Below, in pieces: positions 48,795 to 61,710 of a stretch of DNA of 64,000 nt; within the stretch, counting starts at the first letter, position 1; each line of letters starts with the position of its first letter. A program made the position numbers and the translations under genes. The DNA is from Branchiostoma lanceolatum (Eukaryota; Chordata; Leptocardii; Amphioxiformes; Branchiostomatidae). The notes beneath the pieces are model-generated. The model did not search any database and was not told where the DNA came from. It was given only the letters and a program-made list of their open reading frames with translations. The stretch lies in the NCBI RefSeq assembly GCF_035083965.1, contig NC_089729.1, positions 13,875,464 through 13,939,463 of the forward strand. The letters are read 5' to 3'.

Positions 48795-49005
48795 AAAAAA
48801 AAAGCACCCAAGGAAAAATAACGACGGAAAGATCTGTCAGAACTAGGTTTTACACCAAAACTCTGGCAAACCTAGTTCCGCCAGATGTTTCCTTAGTCAC
48901 TGACGAAAGATAGCGGATGCTGTCTGAAACGTCTGACTGTTTCAAAATCTTATCCAGTTGCTTGAGTAACTATTTTTGGCGTATCTTATTACCTGGATGT
49001 CTAAC
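48795..49005. mobile_element. Second copy of the 11373-11678 element family
   Basis: Shares GACGAAAGATAGCGGATGC, TGTCTGAAACGTCTGACTG, TTGCTTGAGTAACTATTTTT, GGCGTATCTTATTACCTGG and ATGTCTAACCTTCATC with the copy near 11.5 kb. The left end is altered. Confidence 0.75.
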
Positions 49006-50383
49006 CTTCATCAACGTAATTCTGTATAAGCCTACTTCATGTTTCTTAGGTGCCTAGTGCGTGAGTACAGCTTATATGGATTATCCTCGGTCTTATTCCG
49101 CGGATTTTGTCCGGACATTGCGCGGATTCCCGGCCGTAAGTCCCCTGAGATAGGTTGTAGCTTTGCGAAAGAACCTTGCCGTAGGGCAGAAATACATCAG
49201 ATGCTTCTCCCAGGCTTGTGATTAGTTCTCTGGCCATTCACTACGGATGTAGAGAGATAGTGTGAATGTGTGAGAAGTGAATCATCTGTATCAGTATATA
49301 GAATGCTAAAAGTATCGATGGTTCATTTTTTTCAATCTAGATGTCATTGAGCTAACAACGATGCGTCACTTATCGCTATTGTTCTCATATATTCTATAAT
49401 TGTCTGCTCACTAGACCTTTTCTGCCGACTACGCATGTCTAGGTATACATCCATGTAACACAAAAGTTTTCAATTTAGAACTATAATGTAAAAAGTCATG
49501 CTATAACAATTTATGTTTTCAATGCCAATTTTTCCTTTAAATGTTGATAGAAGCAAAAGAATCTGATAGCCTTCAAGACATAATACAGAATAGTGTAAGA
49601 TTAAGGTCTGTCTTCCTTTCTTATTCGTCTTATTCGTCAGAGTAGAGACAATCCAAAAGACAGAGAACGTCTTCTGGTGTTGAACTTATTTTGAGCTGAC
49701 CAAATATGGATATTCAGCGTCTCAGAAATAACGCTCAATGTCACGCAGTATGTCTATATTTTGTACTTCACTTCACAACAACAACTTAGCAATCTGGAGA
49801 TGCTAGATATATCACTTCAAAGATAAATATAAGCACTGTATAACGCGCGTCTCTATATTTACCACATTTTTTAACTCTCAAGTTCAAATAAGAATCTTGA
49901 AAACGTATCGATGACAAGAAGAAACATTCATCCAGTCCAACAGTGAGAAATAGGAAACTCGACATTACGCAACCTTAGGCTAAATATGGCGGTATCTATT
50001 AAAGCGTCTTGCTATTGGCACTAGGGGAAAGGGAAAATATGCAAATAATTCAACTTGGCAGCTACTGCAACAGCTTTGTAGATAGCGTCGTCTCAGAGGA
50101 ATACTTTGCAATTAGTGGGTATAAAGTCATCATTGTCGTCAGAAGAGTGCTTAGATACTTTGTGAAGATAAAGTAAGGGTGTATCGACCCGGGTTAACAT
50201 TTATCTACGTGAAATGGCAATGAACGAAAGGGCGAGGGACTTCGATGAGCACATTGACGAAGGTCAAGTTGTTTTAAATGTCATTGAAGTTCTGTATGAT
50301 TTCTCTAAGGCTCCATTTCTAAAGGACGAGGACCGTTGTGCAGCGGATGAGCACCCTAAAATCAATGGCAATTCAGAGATCGT
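49006..50383. other. Intergenic
   Basis: No supported gene. A 60-codon open frame at 50214-50396 runs up to the minisatellite; it has no domain and no evident splice partner. Confidence 0.4.
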
Positions 50384-51060
50384 TGGGTGGCCTTAGAGAT
50401 AACGGAAAGACCGTAGTGAACGTTGAAAGACCTTAGAGATCGTTGAAATACATTAGAGATCACTTAAAGACCTTGAAGATCATTGAAATGCCTTAGAGAT
50501 CATTGAAATGCCTTAGAGATCATTAAAAGACCTTTAAGATCTTTGAAAGACCTTTGAGATCGTTGCAAGATTTTAGAGACCATTGAAAGACCTCAGAAAT
50601 CGCTGAAAGACCTTGGAGATCACTTAAAGACCTTGGAGATCATTGAAAGACCTTAGAGATCATTGAAAGACCTTAGAGACTTTTGACAGACCTTAGAGAT
50701 CATTAAAAGACCTTAGAGACCTTTGGAAGATCTTAGAGATCATTGAAAGACCTTAGAGACCTTTGGAAGACCTTAGAGATCACTTAAAGACTTTAGAGAT
50801 CATTAATATTAAAAGAACTTAGAGACCTTTGGAAGACCTTAGAGACCGTTGAAATACTTAAGATATCATTGAAAGACCTTAGAGATCAATGAAATCCATT
50901 AGAGGTTATCAAGAGACCTTACAGTCTTCCAAACACCTAAGAGATTATCTAATAAAACTTGGAGATCACTGAAATATGATAGAAATCATTGAAGGACCTT
51001 CTGGATCACTAGATACTATTGAAAAGTATTTGAAATCATTTGGAAATCCTCGAGATCATA
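50384..51060. repeat. 20-bp minisatellite, about 30 copies
   Basis: Consensus GACCTTAGAGATCATTGAAA. The period is exactly 20 nt from 50384 to about 50790; further right it drifts and decays. Each unit carries AAGGTC on the minus strand. Confidence 0.95.
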
Positions 51061-51779
51061 CTGCTCCCGCTGACTTATCAAGGTATGAAAACAATGGAGT
51101 CCATATCTATTTCCATGCATAGTTCGTATTGGAGGAAAGGTTGGTAAGTGTGTTCAAGACCAATGAACGATATCGATTCTACTTAGAGTTTTGTTCATAA
51201 AGCTGTCGAAGTGGTTTTACTCCATACGTATTTGTAATTACAGCGGAAACAAAATGACCTTTCAGCGGCTTCGCGTCGGTAAAAACACGCCCCGTGTGTG
51301 CGTCAAAGGAAGGCTTCGGGCACTTGAACCGTTCGCAGCGCATTAGTTACTTGGCGTCGGTCGTGACTTACGGGAAAATGGCAAACGCGAACATTGTCAT
51401 TTCTGATTACGGGAGCACATCCATCATTCGGTAAAGCAAATTGGAAAAAATGACCTTTTCCGACGTTGGTGCACTTACGGTGTTTATTGATGCACACAGC
51501 GTATTGACTATTACGTCTGTCTGTACAAATGCATCAACGTTTGATTCTGCTGTTAAGGTGCACAGTGCCGAGTTTACATTTAAGGTGTCACCTTTCTTTT
51601 CGTGAAATATTCCCTGGATATGGTAACGGGATTCAATAGAAGGGTATGAAGGCGTTCTACTTTCCAGACAAAGACATAAAAAGAAACCACAGGAAGAGGG
51701 AAGGATAACGTATAAGTGGTCCTTTAAGCGGTATCACAATTGTAAGTAATTGACGCCGGTTTCATAGACATAGAGATAT
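51061..51779. other. Intergenic with a GC-richer patch
   Basis: 51240-51430 is CpG-richer than its surroundings (TTCAGCGGCTTCGCGTCGG, CACGCCCCGTGTGTGCGTC). No frame with a domain. Candidate regulatory DNA. Confidence 0.35.
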
Positions 51780-51902
51780 GGAAGGAAGGAAGGAAGGAAG
51801 GAAGGAAGGAAGGAAGGAAGGAAGGAAGGAAGGAAGGAAGGAAGGAAGGAAGGAAGGAAGGAAGGAAGGAAGGAAGGAAGGAAGGAAGGAAGGAAGGAAG
51901 GA
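51780..51902. repeat. (GGAA)n microsatellite
   Basis: About 30 uninterrupted GGAA units. Such tracts are also tandem ETS-factor core sites. Confidence 0.97.
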
Positions 51903-52439
51903 CTGCCTTTAAAAACGACTATCTTTAAAAATATGACTGACAGTTCATTACACCTGGTATATCTGCTACCATGACAATACAAGTCGGTCCGAGTGGCACG
52001 AACCAAAGCACAATTATGATATTGACGGTTAGATTTATTATTCTAAAAATAGACTTTACTAGAGTGCTAGATAGCTGTTGTAAGTCTAGTTTTCCCTTTT
52101 CTGTAAACGCTTAACAGTAACTCAAGAGAATTGATTTATGACAAAGTACGGACTTGGTGTGGGAGGCGTGGGCGGAATGTATTGGCTGAAGGACACCCAG
52201 AACATATTGATTAAGAAATAAGGTTGGGAAGACAACCGTGTTCCGTCGAGTAGAGTCTTTCATTAAGACCCATCAATAAAGCTTATCTGGGTGCTTCTTC
52301 CATAATAATGATTATAATCGACATTTGGTTATTGTTCGTCTTAATCACATACGCATGTAGAGCAAGCGACAAATAACCCTATTTGCTGTGACTTTGTTAT
52401 AGATAGACATGTAATGGTTGGTTTCTTCATGGGCATATT
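51903..52439. other. Intergenic
   Basis: No gene or recognised repeat. Confidence 0.4.
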
Positions 52440-52560
52440 GCACTCACGTGATTATGACATAAGCATTGTCCGCCATGTTGATTGGTTAAAACTGAGAGTA
52501 CACCAGTGAATATGAATTTCAAAGCAAATCAAATCTCAATTTGCATGTGTAATTACAGTT
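52440..52560. repeat. CACTCACGTGATTATGAC repeat family, copy 1
   Basis: ATTGCACTCACGTGATTATG, ACATAAGCATTGTCCGCCATG and TTACGTAATCATAATATTGTG. The first two blocks recur at 63122-63175 and 63250-63305. Confidence 0.65.
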
Positions 52561-52624
52561 ACGTAATCATAATATTGTGTATAAGGAGATGTATAAGTCT
52601 GACTCTTCTAGGTTGAACCAAATA

Positions 52625-52748
52625 AAAATGGCGGCTGTAACCAAACAATATGGCGGCTGTAACCAAACAATATGGCGGCTGCAACCAAATAAAAATGGCG
52701 GCTGTAACCAAACAATATGGCGGCTGTAACCAAACAATATGGCGGCTG
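52625..52748 (+). repeat. Six-copy 22-bp array of YY1-like ATGGCGGCT motifs
   Basis: ATGGCGGCT begins at 52628, 52650, 52672, 52695, 52717 and 52739 (steps 22, 22, 23, 22, 22), each followed by GTAACCAAACAAT or a close variant. AAnATGGCGGC is the established YY1 recognition core. A perfect CRE, TGACGTCA, follows at 52749-52756. Confidence 0.9.
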
Positions 52749-52756
52749 TGACGTCA
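52749..52756. promoter_or_regulatory. CRE palindrome next to the YY1-like array
   Basis: TGACGTCA, overlapping the end of the last array unit. Candidate CREB/ATF site. Confidence 0.4.
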
Positions 52757-55700
52757 CACAAAATATTTTTGAACGTACAGAAAGGAGAAGAAACACAGCA
52801 TATCAATTTTGCCATTAGATATGTATAAAGCAGCAAAAACAAAGAAGTCAAAACTAAAAAACTAAAACGGTCTTAGATATCTTTTAAGAAATGCCTTTGC
52901 ATGTTATTCTACCGTCTTGTTCACCAATGCTTTTAGCCAGGGAAGTGGATTGCGGAGAAATATCTATGAAGAAAAATCGACTTATGTATCAGCTCTCCGT
53001 ATCGCTACGCTTATCATATTCATCATTCCTCGCTTTCACAAAAGAATGGAATGCGTGTCCAATCAATAAAGTCACCACTGAAATAACTCACGGGGTGGTT
53101 GTCAGTGATTAATTGGTAACACCGGAGGCTCCCAGGAAGTTGTCATAGGTAGATATATGAGAAAACAAGATAAGAGACTCACGAAAAATCCGTCATGGTG
53201 GTCAGGTTTCTAAACACGTAGCGGGCATAATAGCTGTGTGTAATCATTCAACGTCTTCGGTGATATTTACACGTTACCTTGCGGCCTGGGTAATGTTGTG
53301 TTACACACTGTTAATTGGACAGAGAGTATACTGCTATAAAAGGGCGTACATGATGAAACTATTCACGTACAGGAAAAGTCTGCGTATTCTGAAAATAAAT
53401 GTAAGAAATTTGATTATATGGTATCACGACAGCTCACAGGTGTATATACCTGCACTTTATGAGACAAAAATTATTATGAATATCTGATTTGATGGTATAA
53501 ATTTGACAACACCTCCCCCCGTATTAATCAACCCTTGCATAACTTGGCATTCATGATGCTAATGATTGTGTTCCGGATACTCCTTTTAGAATGTGAGGCT
53601 TTCTTTGTTTTCTGTATTATTGATGTCACTTCATTTTGGTTATGGGAAAACATTTTAATTTTACTCAAATATTTTACTCAAAATAGAAATAAACTTTTAA
53701 GCCGTAAACTTGACATAAGTCCTCTGATCTTCTTCGTGATAATTGAGAACCCGGTTACTCATCAGCACACGTGACCTTCCGAAAGTGTTACATGCGCATC
53801 GGGTCAAAGGTGGCCGGAAGTCTGTATCGGCCCCCGTCTCTGTTTGCCCTTATTTGGTCATAGAAGTACAATGGAGACAACTACACAATGTGTGTGTGTG
53901 TGAGGGGGGTCTACGTAGGTTATATCTAATTATACTCTTTTAGTTATTACAAACGACTAGTGACCACAACGGAATTCTTTTGTACCTGCTACGGCTGAAC
54001 TTCGTACGTCAGTAGTTTGGCAGAGGCGAGGTAGTTGACCTGGGCAAGTCTTCACACCATCAGAGACGACCAGCCCGAACGTAATGATGAATGCCCTCGT
54101 TAATAGGTAGTTAACCATCCTAGCTTCGCTCTTTCGGATCGATATAGGACGAAAGCTTTTAAGACGTACAACTAATTACCGTCGCTGGGAACGCCGGCAG
54201 AATGCATGCGGTTCTGGAATTAATTGGATAAAACTTGATGTAGTTACCTTAAAACGTGTTAGGAAATACATGCAAGATTTATTAAATGAATCTTGTTTTA
54301 CAATAGCATGGAAACGATTGTTTTGCCTTTGAACATATGTTCGAAGATTTCATACCAGTTTTTGTAAGTCCGCAAATATTACTTTTTGTCTATGAATCAT
54401 TCAACGTTAAATCCTTATTCCATTACAGTCGTGAAAGGTTTTACCCAATCTACTTTAAATGATATATAAACCAACTAGTGGAATGACGTGCTTGGGTGAT
54501 ACTTCTTTACGATTTTATCAGAGCATGCCTTTCTAGCTAATCCTTATCGCAATCTTCTTTTTCTCTTAGGTGACATGGTTCTCTGGTAATTTCTTAGCGA
54601 AAAATGCACCGAACGCCCTTGGGAGCGACAGTGATCACCTTCGCCGTACCATCTCCTCATCTGTATGGATTTATACGGAGAGATAATAATGTGCCAAGCA
54701 CGCAGGCGAGGATTTCGGGTTAATTCTGTGCCTGTCTAACAAGATCACGGCACTGGCGTCACCGCCATCGATCGGCGGGTCACAAATCACCGCGCAATGA
54801 CCTCTGGGACGGTGATGGCGAAACCAGATCAGATTTCAAAATGGCCGCAAATGACATCATCAGCGAGAACATGGAGGAGATAAGATGAATGCGTATTTCA
54901 CTCACGTACTTAACGTCTTGCACGTAAAAGCACGATAAGAATGAATCAGTAAAGTAATGGTAAGACTCAGAAGTCTTCGCGTCGCCAGGAGACACGTAAG
55001 TCTAGACGATAACTCTCCAAACATTTGTAAAGATTTTCTTTGTATAATTCAGTCACGTTTAGAAGAGTTATGTAGTTTGACACGGCACAATCCCGGTGCG
55101 AATGATTGTAACGTCCCCTAGCTTTTCGTCTTGATGTCTAATCTATATTCGAAGGCCATCTCCAACCAATGGAACCCCGGTGACAGGTTTCCAAACTCAC
55201 AACATGAAATATTCTGACACTCTTTAACATGCAAAAGTTTAAATCAAGACGGCATATTTAGATAAATAGACATTAGTAGGTTTGCAATAATTCTAAAACA
55301 TGGCTGTATTCAGTTTCCTTCAATATTTCAACGCCCTTCGTTTTCAATCGATTGGCCTTTGTCTCCAGTGAATGGTAGGGTACGGTAGCATGGAATACTT
55401 GATTGTGCTTTTGTCCAGTTTTAAGTGTTTCCAATACAGACCAATAACGGAGTCGTTACGGAAAGAACAGCTAAAGCTTACTGATGAAGTGGAGAGCTTT
55501 GAACTGCATAAAGATGAAGTCTTTTCTTAATTTAGTTTCGCAGTTTTGGTGTTTAAACTTGGATGCGCATTTATACTCGTCATAGATAAATGGACCATTT
55601 TAAGTGATGCATAATTGGGTAAAATAAGAAGTACTCTGTACTCTGGATGTATGGCGTCTAATTTGCAAAATGTGATTGATATTGATAGATTCTATTCAAA

Positions 55701-57612
55701 AAACAGTTCTTGTTTTTTTACAACTAACATAGGCCTGTCCATATTTCAACCAATTCTTTGTATGTGAAGCTCTCTTCAGTACCAAGGACAAAACAATAAC
55801 ATCTTGTATTATCCAGGGCAGATACAATGTACGTTCGAAACAATATGAATATCTATACATGGTTTAATAAATATGTATTGTAATTCAACATATTGAATAT
55901 CACATGGTTGATATATGTGTCACTAAATTACAATTCTTAAGCTATGTCTATAATGCTGGAATAGATTACTAGTAGATAGGAACCAGCGACTGGGCATTTA
56001 TATTAATCTTTGAGCAGAAGATGTTAGTGTTTAGTTTTCATTCTTAAATCCGGAGATTGTGACATTAAATTCAGGTATTGATATTTTAGAGCCTGTCTGT
56101 ATTTCATGCAAAGTTGGAAAGTCGTAATTACTAATGACAGATATCTCGTGTAAGTTCTGCGTGCAAATTAACGACACTTTTCAAGCAAAGCATCGATTCT
56201 ATCGGACGGACCGGCCCAAACAAGTGCGAAGAGTTCTGCTGATCGAAGATTGGCCCTTTAATTGAGTCGAAATCGGTCGAATGTGGCCGGCAAGGTCATT
56301 ATTATCCCCAGTTACCTGCAGCTATTTAAGTAGAGTGTCCTACAATTGAGTTCTTCGATCCAGAACACGATATAGAATCACCGGAATGAATTGAAAGGCT
56401 GTTGTATTCAGTGTATTCAAAAGAAAATTAACAAGAAATAAAACATGGGAACGGAAGTGATATTTTCCTGCTGGGTTTGTCATTCTTGGTAACATATACA
56501 TAGATAATGTGCCTTTATTTGCATTACTTGGTATTTGGAATAAACATGAATACAAAGCCCAAAAGTTTTAAAAAGGTTCAGGCTAAGCGTATATGGGAAA
56601 TATTTGTATTTATCATTGAGTTGCAAGTTACAATGATTGCAACATTTCCAAAGTGACATAAAACATAGCACGTCAATTGTACTTGAGTTGCATATTCGAG
56701 TGTTGTCATTAGTATAAAAGCATTTGAATGACGTCTAACAAGGGCCCTTATCTACGCGCTATCTTACATCACTAATAACACCTTAGGCTGCACCTAACTC
56801 ATGACATACTGTGACTTGCAACGTGACTTTAGGGACAATCTCAAAGCAGACATTTTTACGAATAAAGGTATTTTATTTATAGTTATTTGACCGAGTAACA
56901 CTGAACATTGTCACGATGCTTGTTGGTCGTTTTTAATGACCCTTTTGAGATACAATTTTATTGTCAGTTGTCAACGAAGTAATTATACAAATCACAAGTT
57001 TGAATCGCCCTTGGTATATGTAAACATCCATGCTTTACATGGTCTAATGAAAACATATGTATAACAAATCATGATCCAAACAAATAACGGAAAACATTAG
57101 AAATACATTGTAAACATGAAATAGCACGTTGTGAAACAAGCAATTTTTATGAAATATAGAAATGAGCGACAATCATGATTTCTCTTTTAAATAAATATCA
57201 TATCATTGTGAAATGGAGAAAAAAAATTAATTTGCAATCTTTGGATTGTTGTTTACCGCAAAATTCTGAATGTTTGAAACCTTTCCTTGGTATGCTAATT
57301 AGCCGGCACGACCCTCTTACTCTAGTTGAACCACTAATGCGTACGTCTTGATGAAATCTTCACGTTTTATGTAACGGTGTCGTATGATGTCATGTGAAAC
57401 CACTTTGCTACTAGATATGAGCTACTAGATATGGATAACAGTCATAATCGGAGACTTTATGTATGAACCTTTTAGCGAAATGAATGTCATCTTCGCTTCG
57501 GTGTTATTTGTAAGCTAACCTTGACATCTGAAGACTGTGAAGCGTTAGAAATGGTTCTATTACTTTTTTTGTCGCCTTTTTTCCTCTTTTTGTAAATTCA
57601 ACAGCAGGTTTA
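52757..57612. other. Intergenic desert, middle part
   Basis: No supported gene. GC-richer patches at 54000-54110, 54620-54850 and 56190-56310 stand out from AT-rich flanks and show no repeat character; they may be conserved regulatory DNA. 55000-56200 and 56850-57300 are AT-rich with nothing recognised. Confidence 0.4.
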
Positions 57613-57644
57613 CGCGTGTGTGTTTTGTGTGTGTCACGATGAGT

Positions 57645-57691
<47 letters not shown>

Positions 57692-57782
57692 CTTGTGTGT
57701 GTGTGCGTATCACTGTGTGTGTGTGTACATGTCTATGTGTGTGCGTGTGTATGTGTGTGAGACAGTGTGTGTATGTGTGCGT
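57613..57782. repeat. (GT)n microsatellite
   Basis: About 170 nt of GT-rich repeat with interruptions. Confidence 0.95.
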
Positions 57783-58771
57783 TTTAGTCAACGTAGATTG
57801 ATTGTCTTTGTGAAAACAGCTTCAAACTTCTATTTTGGCTCTGCCAACGTGTTTATATCCATTTTCTAGCCTTTGCCATCAAATCTATCTCGTTCAGTTC
57901 AAGGTTAATTAAGGAGATTTCAACCTTTCCCCTTGGCTACGACGTAACATTTCACACTCCATCCTACGTAGACTGGCGTTTCAATCCCACCCTGGCTCCG
58001 GTTATGGCGGGAAAAATCATTGCATACCATATATGGTCATGTCGAGGACGTTCGGTGTCGTCCGATTCAGACGTTATTGACAGGAGACGTTTACGGCCGT
58101 CTTTACGTACCTGGCGTGACATATGCGTAATCCTTTAGAATGCCAGAGAACTGGCACGACTAAACGATAAACATTGTTGGCTTGCTACACGTTTTATGAA
58201 GGGCATTTTCTATCTGTGCACGATTCTTTGAACGTTTTTTTTTATGCAGGAGACGTAGCCAAGGTGGCTAGGGAGTATATGGGTTGACTTTCTGGGTTAC
58301 TTGCCATCAAAAAATAAGTACTTGAATTAAAAACAGGGCGTTATACGCACTCCTCTGCTCCCCACAATAGTAATTTACATAAGCTGTCAATCTTAGTGAA
58401 GTAGGCGGGGTTTATGCGACGATGCCCCTCCTCCTAAAGTAACTGCAGACGACGTTTTACCTCAGAGCTCCAATGTTCGATTTTTTTTCGTAATTTCACC
58501 ACTTCCCCCTTTCCTAATTCCCAATATGTATGCATGACGATTGTACAGTGGTCGGACTATCTACCAAATGGGTTATTTGGACGGTGAAAATCAATAGACT
58601 TGTAAAGTGTGTGTGCTTCGAGTTAGGAATCTGTCAGTGCAAGTCGTGGTGTCCCTTTGCCTAACTGATCGAATTCAACTCCCTCGCGTAACTACAGTCT
58701 AAATGAATATTCTATGGCTGTTCTATTCTTCAAGATGAAATATTTTTCAACATGTCATATTTCAGATTTAC
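57783..58771. other. Intergenic with a GC-richer patch
   Basis: 57940-58130 is CpG-richer and non-repetitive (GGACGTTCGGTGTCGTCCG, GACGTTTACGGCCGTC). Nothing else is seen. Confidence 0.35.
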
Positions 58772-58855
58772 GCCAAATAGCAGTTACTCATTCAAGCAAC
58801 TGGATAAGATTTTGAAACAGTCAGGTAGCAACCACTATCTTTCGTCAGTGACTCG
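58772..58855. mobile_element. Third copy (fragment) of the 11373-11678 element family
   Basis: AGTTACTCATTCAAGCAACTG, GATAAGATTTTGAAACAGTC and ACTATCTTTCGTCAGTGAC. Only the left arm and part of the middle remain. Confidence 0.7.
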
Positions 58856-59809
58856 GAACAAGTTCAAATTTTTGCACGTAATTTTCCAGTACTATAGCAT
58901 GATCAATTTCACATACCATACGAAATTCGTCGCAGATGTATATAATTATAAAGAGAAATTTAATTGTATACTATATAACAATTAGGGTGATGAAATTATT
59001 GGGAATACCATGATCTCATCAAGATTAATTATTCTCAAATTATTGTATCACCTATGAAACAGTTGCCTGAGGATAAGCAATAATTGTGTAATATTCTCAT
59101 TAAGATATGATGTTGATGCTGGTAAGACATCCCAAGCGGAACGATTTGCAACCTAAGGCATAACCTGTTATCAAATGATGTTAATAATAAAGAAAATTAG
59201 ATTGATCATGCGTAATAAACAACAGATGCTATTTCGTGCGTTATTAGTTTATTTCAGTCGGAGCATATATGATAGATGGAATAGTATGCTGTTGCACGGT
59301 GTTAAAACATTTATTTCCGTAGCTGATATTTCGATACGGCTTTCGCAAATAATCTTACAAAATCGTTGATTTTGTTCAGGTTTTCCTGTGAAACTGTACT
59401 GTACCACCCTCCTGAGCAGGCCCGATATGCTCGGTACGTTACCTCCCATAGCGGCCCTGCCATTTCAAGCCTGTAAAATCGCTTCTAGCGATCGCGCGCG
59501 ACGTCACCGACACTCGCTCATGTACAATTGATGAGCTACCCTTATTTGGCACAAACAGCCGTTATCTTGTCCTGAAACCGAATATAACTATGTAAGACGT
59601 AACCTGAATGGTTGATATGTTCCCAGCGCCCTTTGCGGTCTTGCTCTAGAGAAGCTTGTGCAAACTCTCTGATTGGCTGAAAGCTGTTTTGGTGGTGACG
59701 TCACCATTAGCTATCATTTGCATAATTTATATCTGTAGAATCTGCATATGTCAATCATCACTAAAGCTGCCTACATATGACAATGATCCATTAACCCCTT
59801 TTTGAGTTT
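58856..59809. other. Intergenic
   Basis: No gene. GATCGCGCGCGACGTCACCG at 59490-59510 and GTGACGTCACC at 59696 are CRE-containing stretches. Confidence 0.35.
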
Positions 59810-60060
59810 CTTTCAAACAGTTTCATAAACGCCCCTACAGTTCCAGAACAAGCTGTTAGGAGGCTCAAACCCACGTCACCCAATAATCGTGACTATGGCT
59901 ACTTACCTACCTACTCCCTTATTGTCCAGGATACAAGATGTCAAAACCGGATGTTCTACTGCAGTACCATGAAAAACTGTCAGGGGCCCATAATCGAATC
60001 ATTTCCAGTTTTTGTCACAGCGATGAAAAGGGTTCAGGTCTCTTCAAATAGCACATTGTC
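59810..60060. repeat. Dispersed repeat fragment
   Basis: TCTACTGCAGTACCATGAAA, GTCAGGGGCCCATAATCG and AATCATTTCCAGTTTTTGTC match in style the fragment in the sulfotransferase intron at 26100-26250. Class unknown. Confidence 0.4.
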
Positions 60061-61710
60061 CTGATCTTAAGAATGCGTACACAATATGGGATGTAATCCT
60101 TGTGTTTTATTCTCCAAAAACACGTTTTTTCTATATCTATGAAACAAGACATACATTCGTATGCCAGTAAATTACAAGCTTTATTAATCATTTTCATCAG
60201 GCAGACTTAACGGTTTCCATGATTATTATTAGTATATCAATTTTCCCAGTGTTCCGTTACAAAACTACAGCTATAGACGATACCTTATTAGCCCGTTTGT
60301 TGTTTTGCACTCTTCCGCACGGCGGCGTCGTTTCACTGTTTCCCTTCTTTATAACATGAGTACGAGTATGAGGTATCGTTTATACACAAACGTTTTCTTT
60401 TTACAAGGAAGACAGCAGTACCATTCGTAAAACAGAAAAACTCTATTCTTTAGCTATTTTACACAATCATAATAAACCATATCACTTGCGAATTAACTTG
60501 CAAGCTTGACGTCTTCTACATTTAACACAGAAATATCCTAGTTTTTGTTCTTTTAATTTCAAACCGATTCCTTTATAGTTTTCCACTTTGTAGCGAATTT
60601 ATCCTGATGACTTACACAAACATCTTTGTGGCTATTTTTCTTGAATTTGAAGGCGACTTACTCCACTAGTGGTGTGAATCAAAATCAGACGTGCCAAAAA
60701 GGACATCGTTCAAATATTAATATTTGTAAGGCATATCTTGATGTAACGTTACGTATATGAGAAAAACACGCACACGACATTCCATGATGATATTTAGTAA
60801 CCGACGAAAACTTTTTGGTCTTTATATCTTAAGCTTAATAAAAAAAAACGTGCAACAGTTTTACAAGACCTTCAAAAATGTTAAACCATGTTAGGGATTT
60901 GGAAGAAGATACTATAGAAAGAATTTACGTAGCCAAATTTACGGCAACTTTTCACGTTTGGGAACGCAGTCTTGTCGCCACCATGCGGCAAGGCGCAGTA
61001 TGGCAGATCTCAGTACGCTCTAACGATGGCAGCTTACTAGTTATCGACAACATGGAAACAATTAGACGTGTTACCATACCGACAAACCTATTTTGGCGAC
61101 GCCGAAGGGGCGGAGCCATTTCTTCAGTATTACGATCGCTCTGAAATATTCTAAAACAATTTTACTGAAATAAATGCATCCGCTTTAAACACTGTTTTTG
61201 TTGGTGGCGTCATAGGTATCACATTTTTCAACATCTGTTCATCCACCCATCAATCTATCAGTCTCATCTGTTATAGATTGAAGTCGTGTTCAACCCACTA
61301 TGAATCATTGACTCTTTGGTACTCAACATAATCTAACATGATACATACAAACAAAGTATCAAGCATATATAAACACCAAAATGAATGTATACGGCAACTT
61401 CTAAATCATGGGCAAATACGACATTTGAATAAAACTGCTGGTCACCTTCATACATTCATGAATTCACTAACATAATATGAACGGAATATTCGTCGTATTC
61501 CAAAGGCTATTTCATAAGACGAGTGTTGTTAAGAACATCCAGAATTACAACATATCATTGTGCCTGGTTATATTATTGTTTTGAAGTCACGTACGGAAAT
61601 ATATCGAAGTTTAAAAAATTGGTAGCAAAGCTTCAAGTCACAAAATTCACGAAGGCTCAATTACAGCTTTTACGTATCTCCTCCTATCTCCTTTTGGACT
61701 ACCTACTTAG
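60061..61710. other. Intergenic, downstream of the synaptotagmin gene
   Basis: An 88-codon open frame at 60878-61144 has no recognisable domain. The right part holds the synaptotagmin 3' UTR; TTTATT runs (minus-strand AATAAA) are present, for example near 61169. Otherwise nothing is seen. Confidence 0.4.

Noticed and set aside
50214-50396. 60-codon open frame before the 20-bp minisatellite
   Set aside because: No domain or homologue recognised, and its end overlaps the repeat array. Likely chance.
51734-52006. Open frame with Phe-Leu-Pro-Ser repeats
   Set aside because: Direct translation of the (GGAA)n microsatellite complement.
60878-61144. 88-codon open frame
   Set aside because: No recognisable motif, no splice or promoter support, and it is flanked by AT-rich non-coding DNA.
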